Shown: in pieces, positions 5,928-5,949 of the stretch | How the letters are laid out: each line of letters begins with the position of its first letter | Position numbering within the stretch: the stretch's first letter is position 1 | Assembly: GCA_002699335.1 (NCBI GenBank) | Contig: PACG01000131.1 | Location: 52,675 to 58,623, forward strand | Direction of reading: 5' to 3' | Source: Candidatus Poribacteria bacterium | Lineage (GTDB): Bacteria; Poribacteria; WGA-4E; UBA9662 | DNA: 5,949 nucleotides | Translations under genes and position numbers: made by a program | Notes under the pieces: model-generated | What the model was told of the DNA's origin: nothing | The model's input: the letters and a program-made list of their open reading frames with translations, nothing else | The model's database searches: none

Positions 5928-5949
5928 TAAATAGTAAACCAAGTTGGAT

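Larger units (their letters stand above)
5312..5949. other. 638-base region without a supportable gene
   Basis: Short open frames occur on both strands, for example 5317-5553 (+, 78 codons), 5268-5525 (-) and 5666-5866 (-). None has a good ribosome binding site, recognisable motif or protein-like composition. The first part (to about 5550) has a GC level similar to the genes and could be decayed coding sequence; the rest is AT-richer. It contains the stem-loop at 5331-5371, a 9-base direct repeat CTGGTTGTT (5375-5383 and 5391-5399), an inverted repeat GTACCT/AGGTAC (5616-5621 and 5632-5637) and a promoter near the right end. Confidence 0.55.

Overview
The window has the look of a bacterial chromosome segment of moderate GC, with protein-coding DNA in the middle (about 324-5311) and AT-richer non-coding flanks. 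All three convincing genes lie on the + strand. They are a lipoprotein built from two beta-propellers, an amidohydrolase family 2 (ACMSD-like) enzyme, and a glycoside hydrolase family 32 (GH32) protein. There is no rRNA, tRNA, CRISPR array, transposase or phage gene. The lipobox, Shine-Dalgarno sites and sigma70-type promoters indicate a bacterium. The mixture of PQQ/WD40-like propeller proteins, amidohydrolase 2 enzymes and a divergent GH32 resembles gene sets of uncultured sponge-associated or marine lineages such as Poribacteria or Planctomycetes relatives. That is an impression, not a placement.

Layout. 1-323 is AT-rich and gene-free, with a small hairpin at its left end and a weak promoter candidate. 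324-2624 encodes the lipoprotein: signal peptide with Cys34, PQQ-type propeller, SH3-like segment, then a TolB/PD40-type propeller. The amidohydrolase (2632 or 2617 to 3639) starts at or just beyond the lipoprotein stop, so the two form a tightly packed, probably translationally coupled pair. The 106-base gap 3640-3745 contains a strong promoter candidate (perfect TTGACA, 17-base spacer, TATGGT). A 20-base inverted repeat sits at its predicted start point. The GH32 gene (3746-5311) follows with a good Shine-Dalgarno site. 5312-5949 has no gene I can support. It holds a stem-loop just after the GH32 stop and a second good promoter candidate (TTGCTA-N17-TAAAAT), overlapped by a perfect dyad, that points out of the right edge.

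How the genes might work together. Nothing ties the three into one pathway. The lipoprotein and amidohydrolase look like one transcription unit and the GH32 gene like a separately controlled one. The points most worth following are biochemical. The GH32 keeps its nucleophile and stabiliser Asp residues but has Ala where the family's acid/base Glu should be. The amidohydrolase has Gln in place of the first metal-binding residue of the usual HxH/ExH motif. I did not find a recognisable new multi-gene system such as a defence cassette or biosynthetic cluster in this window.
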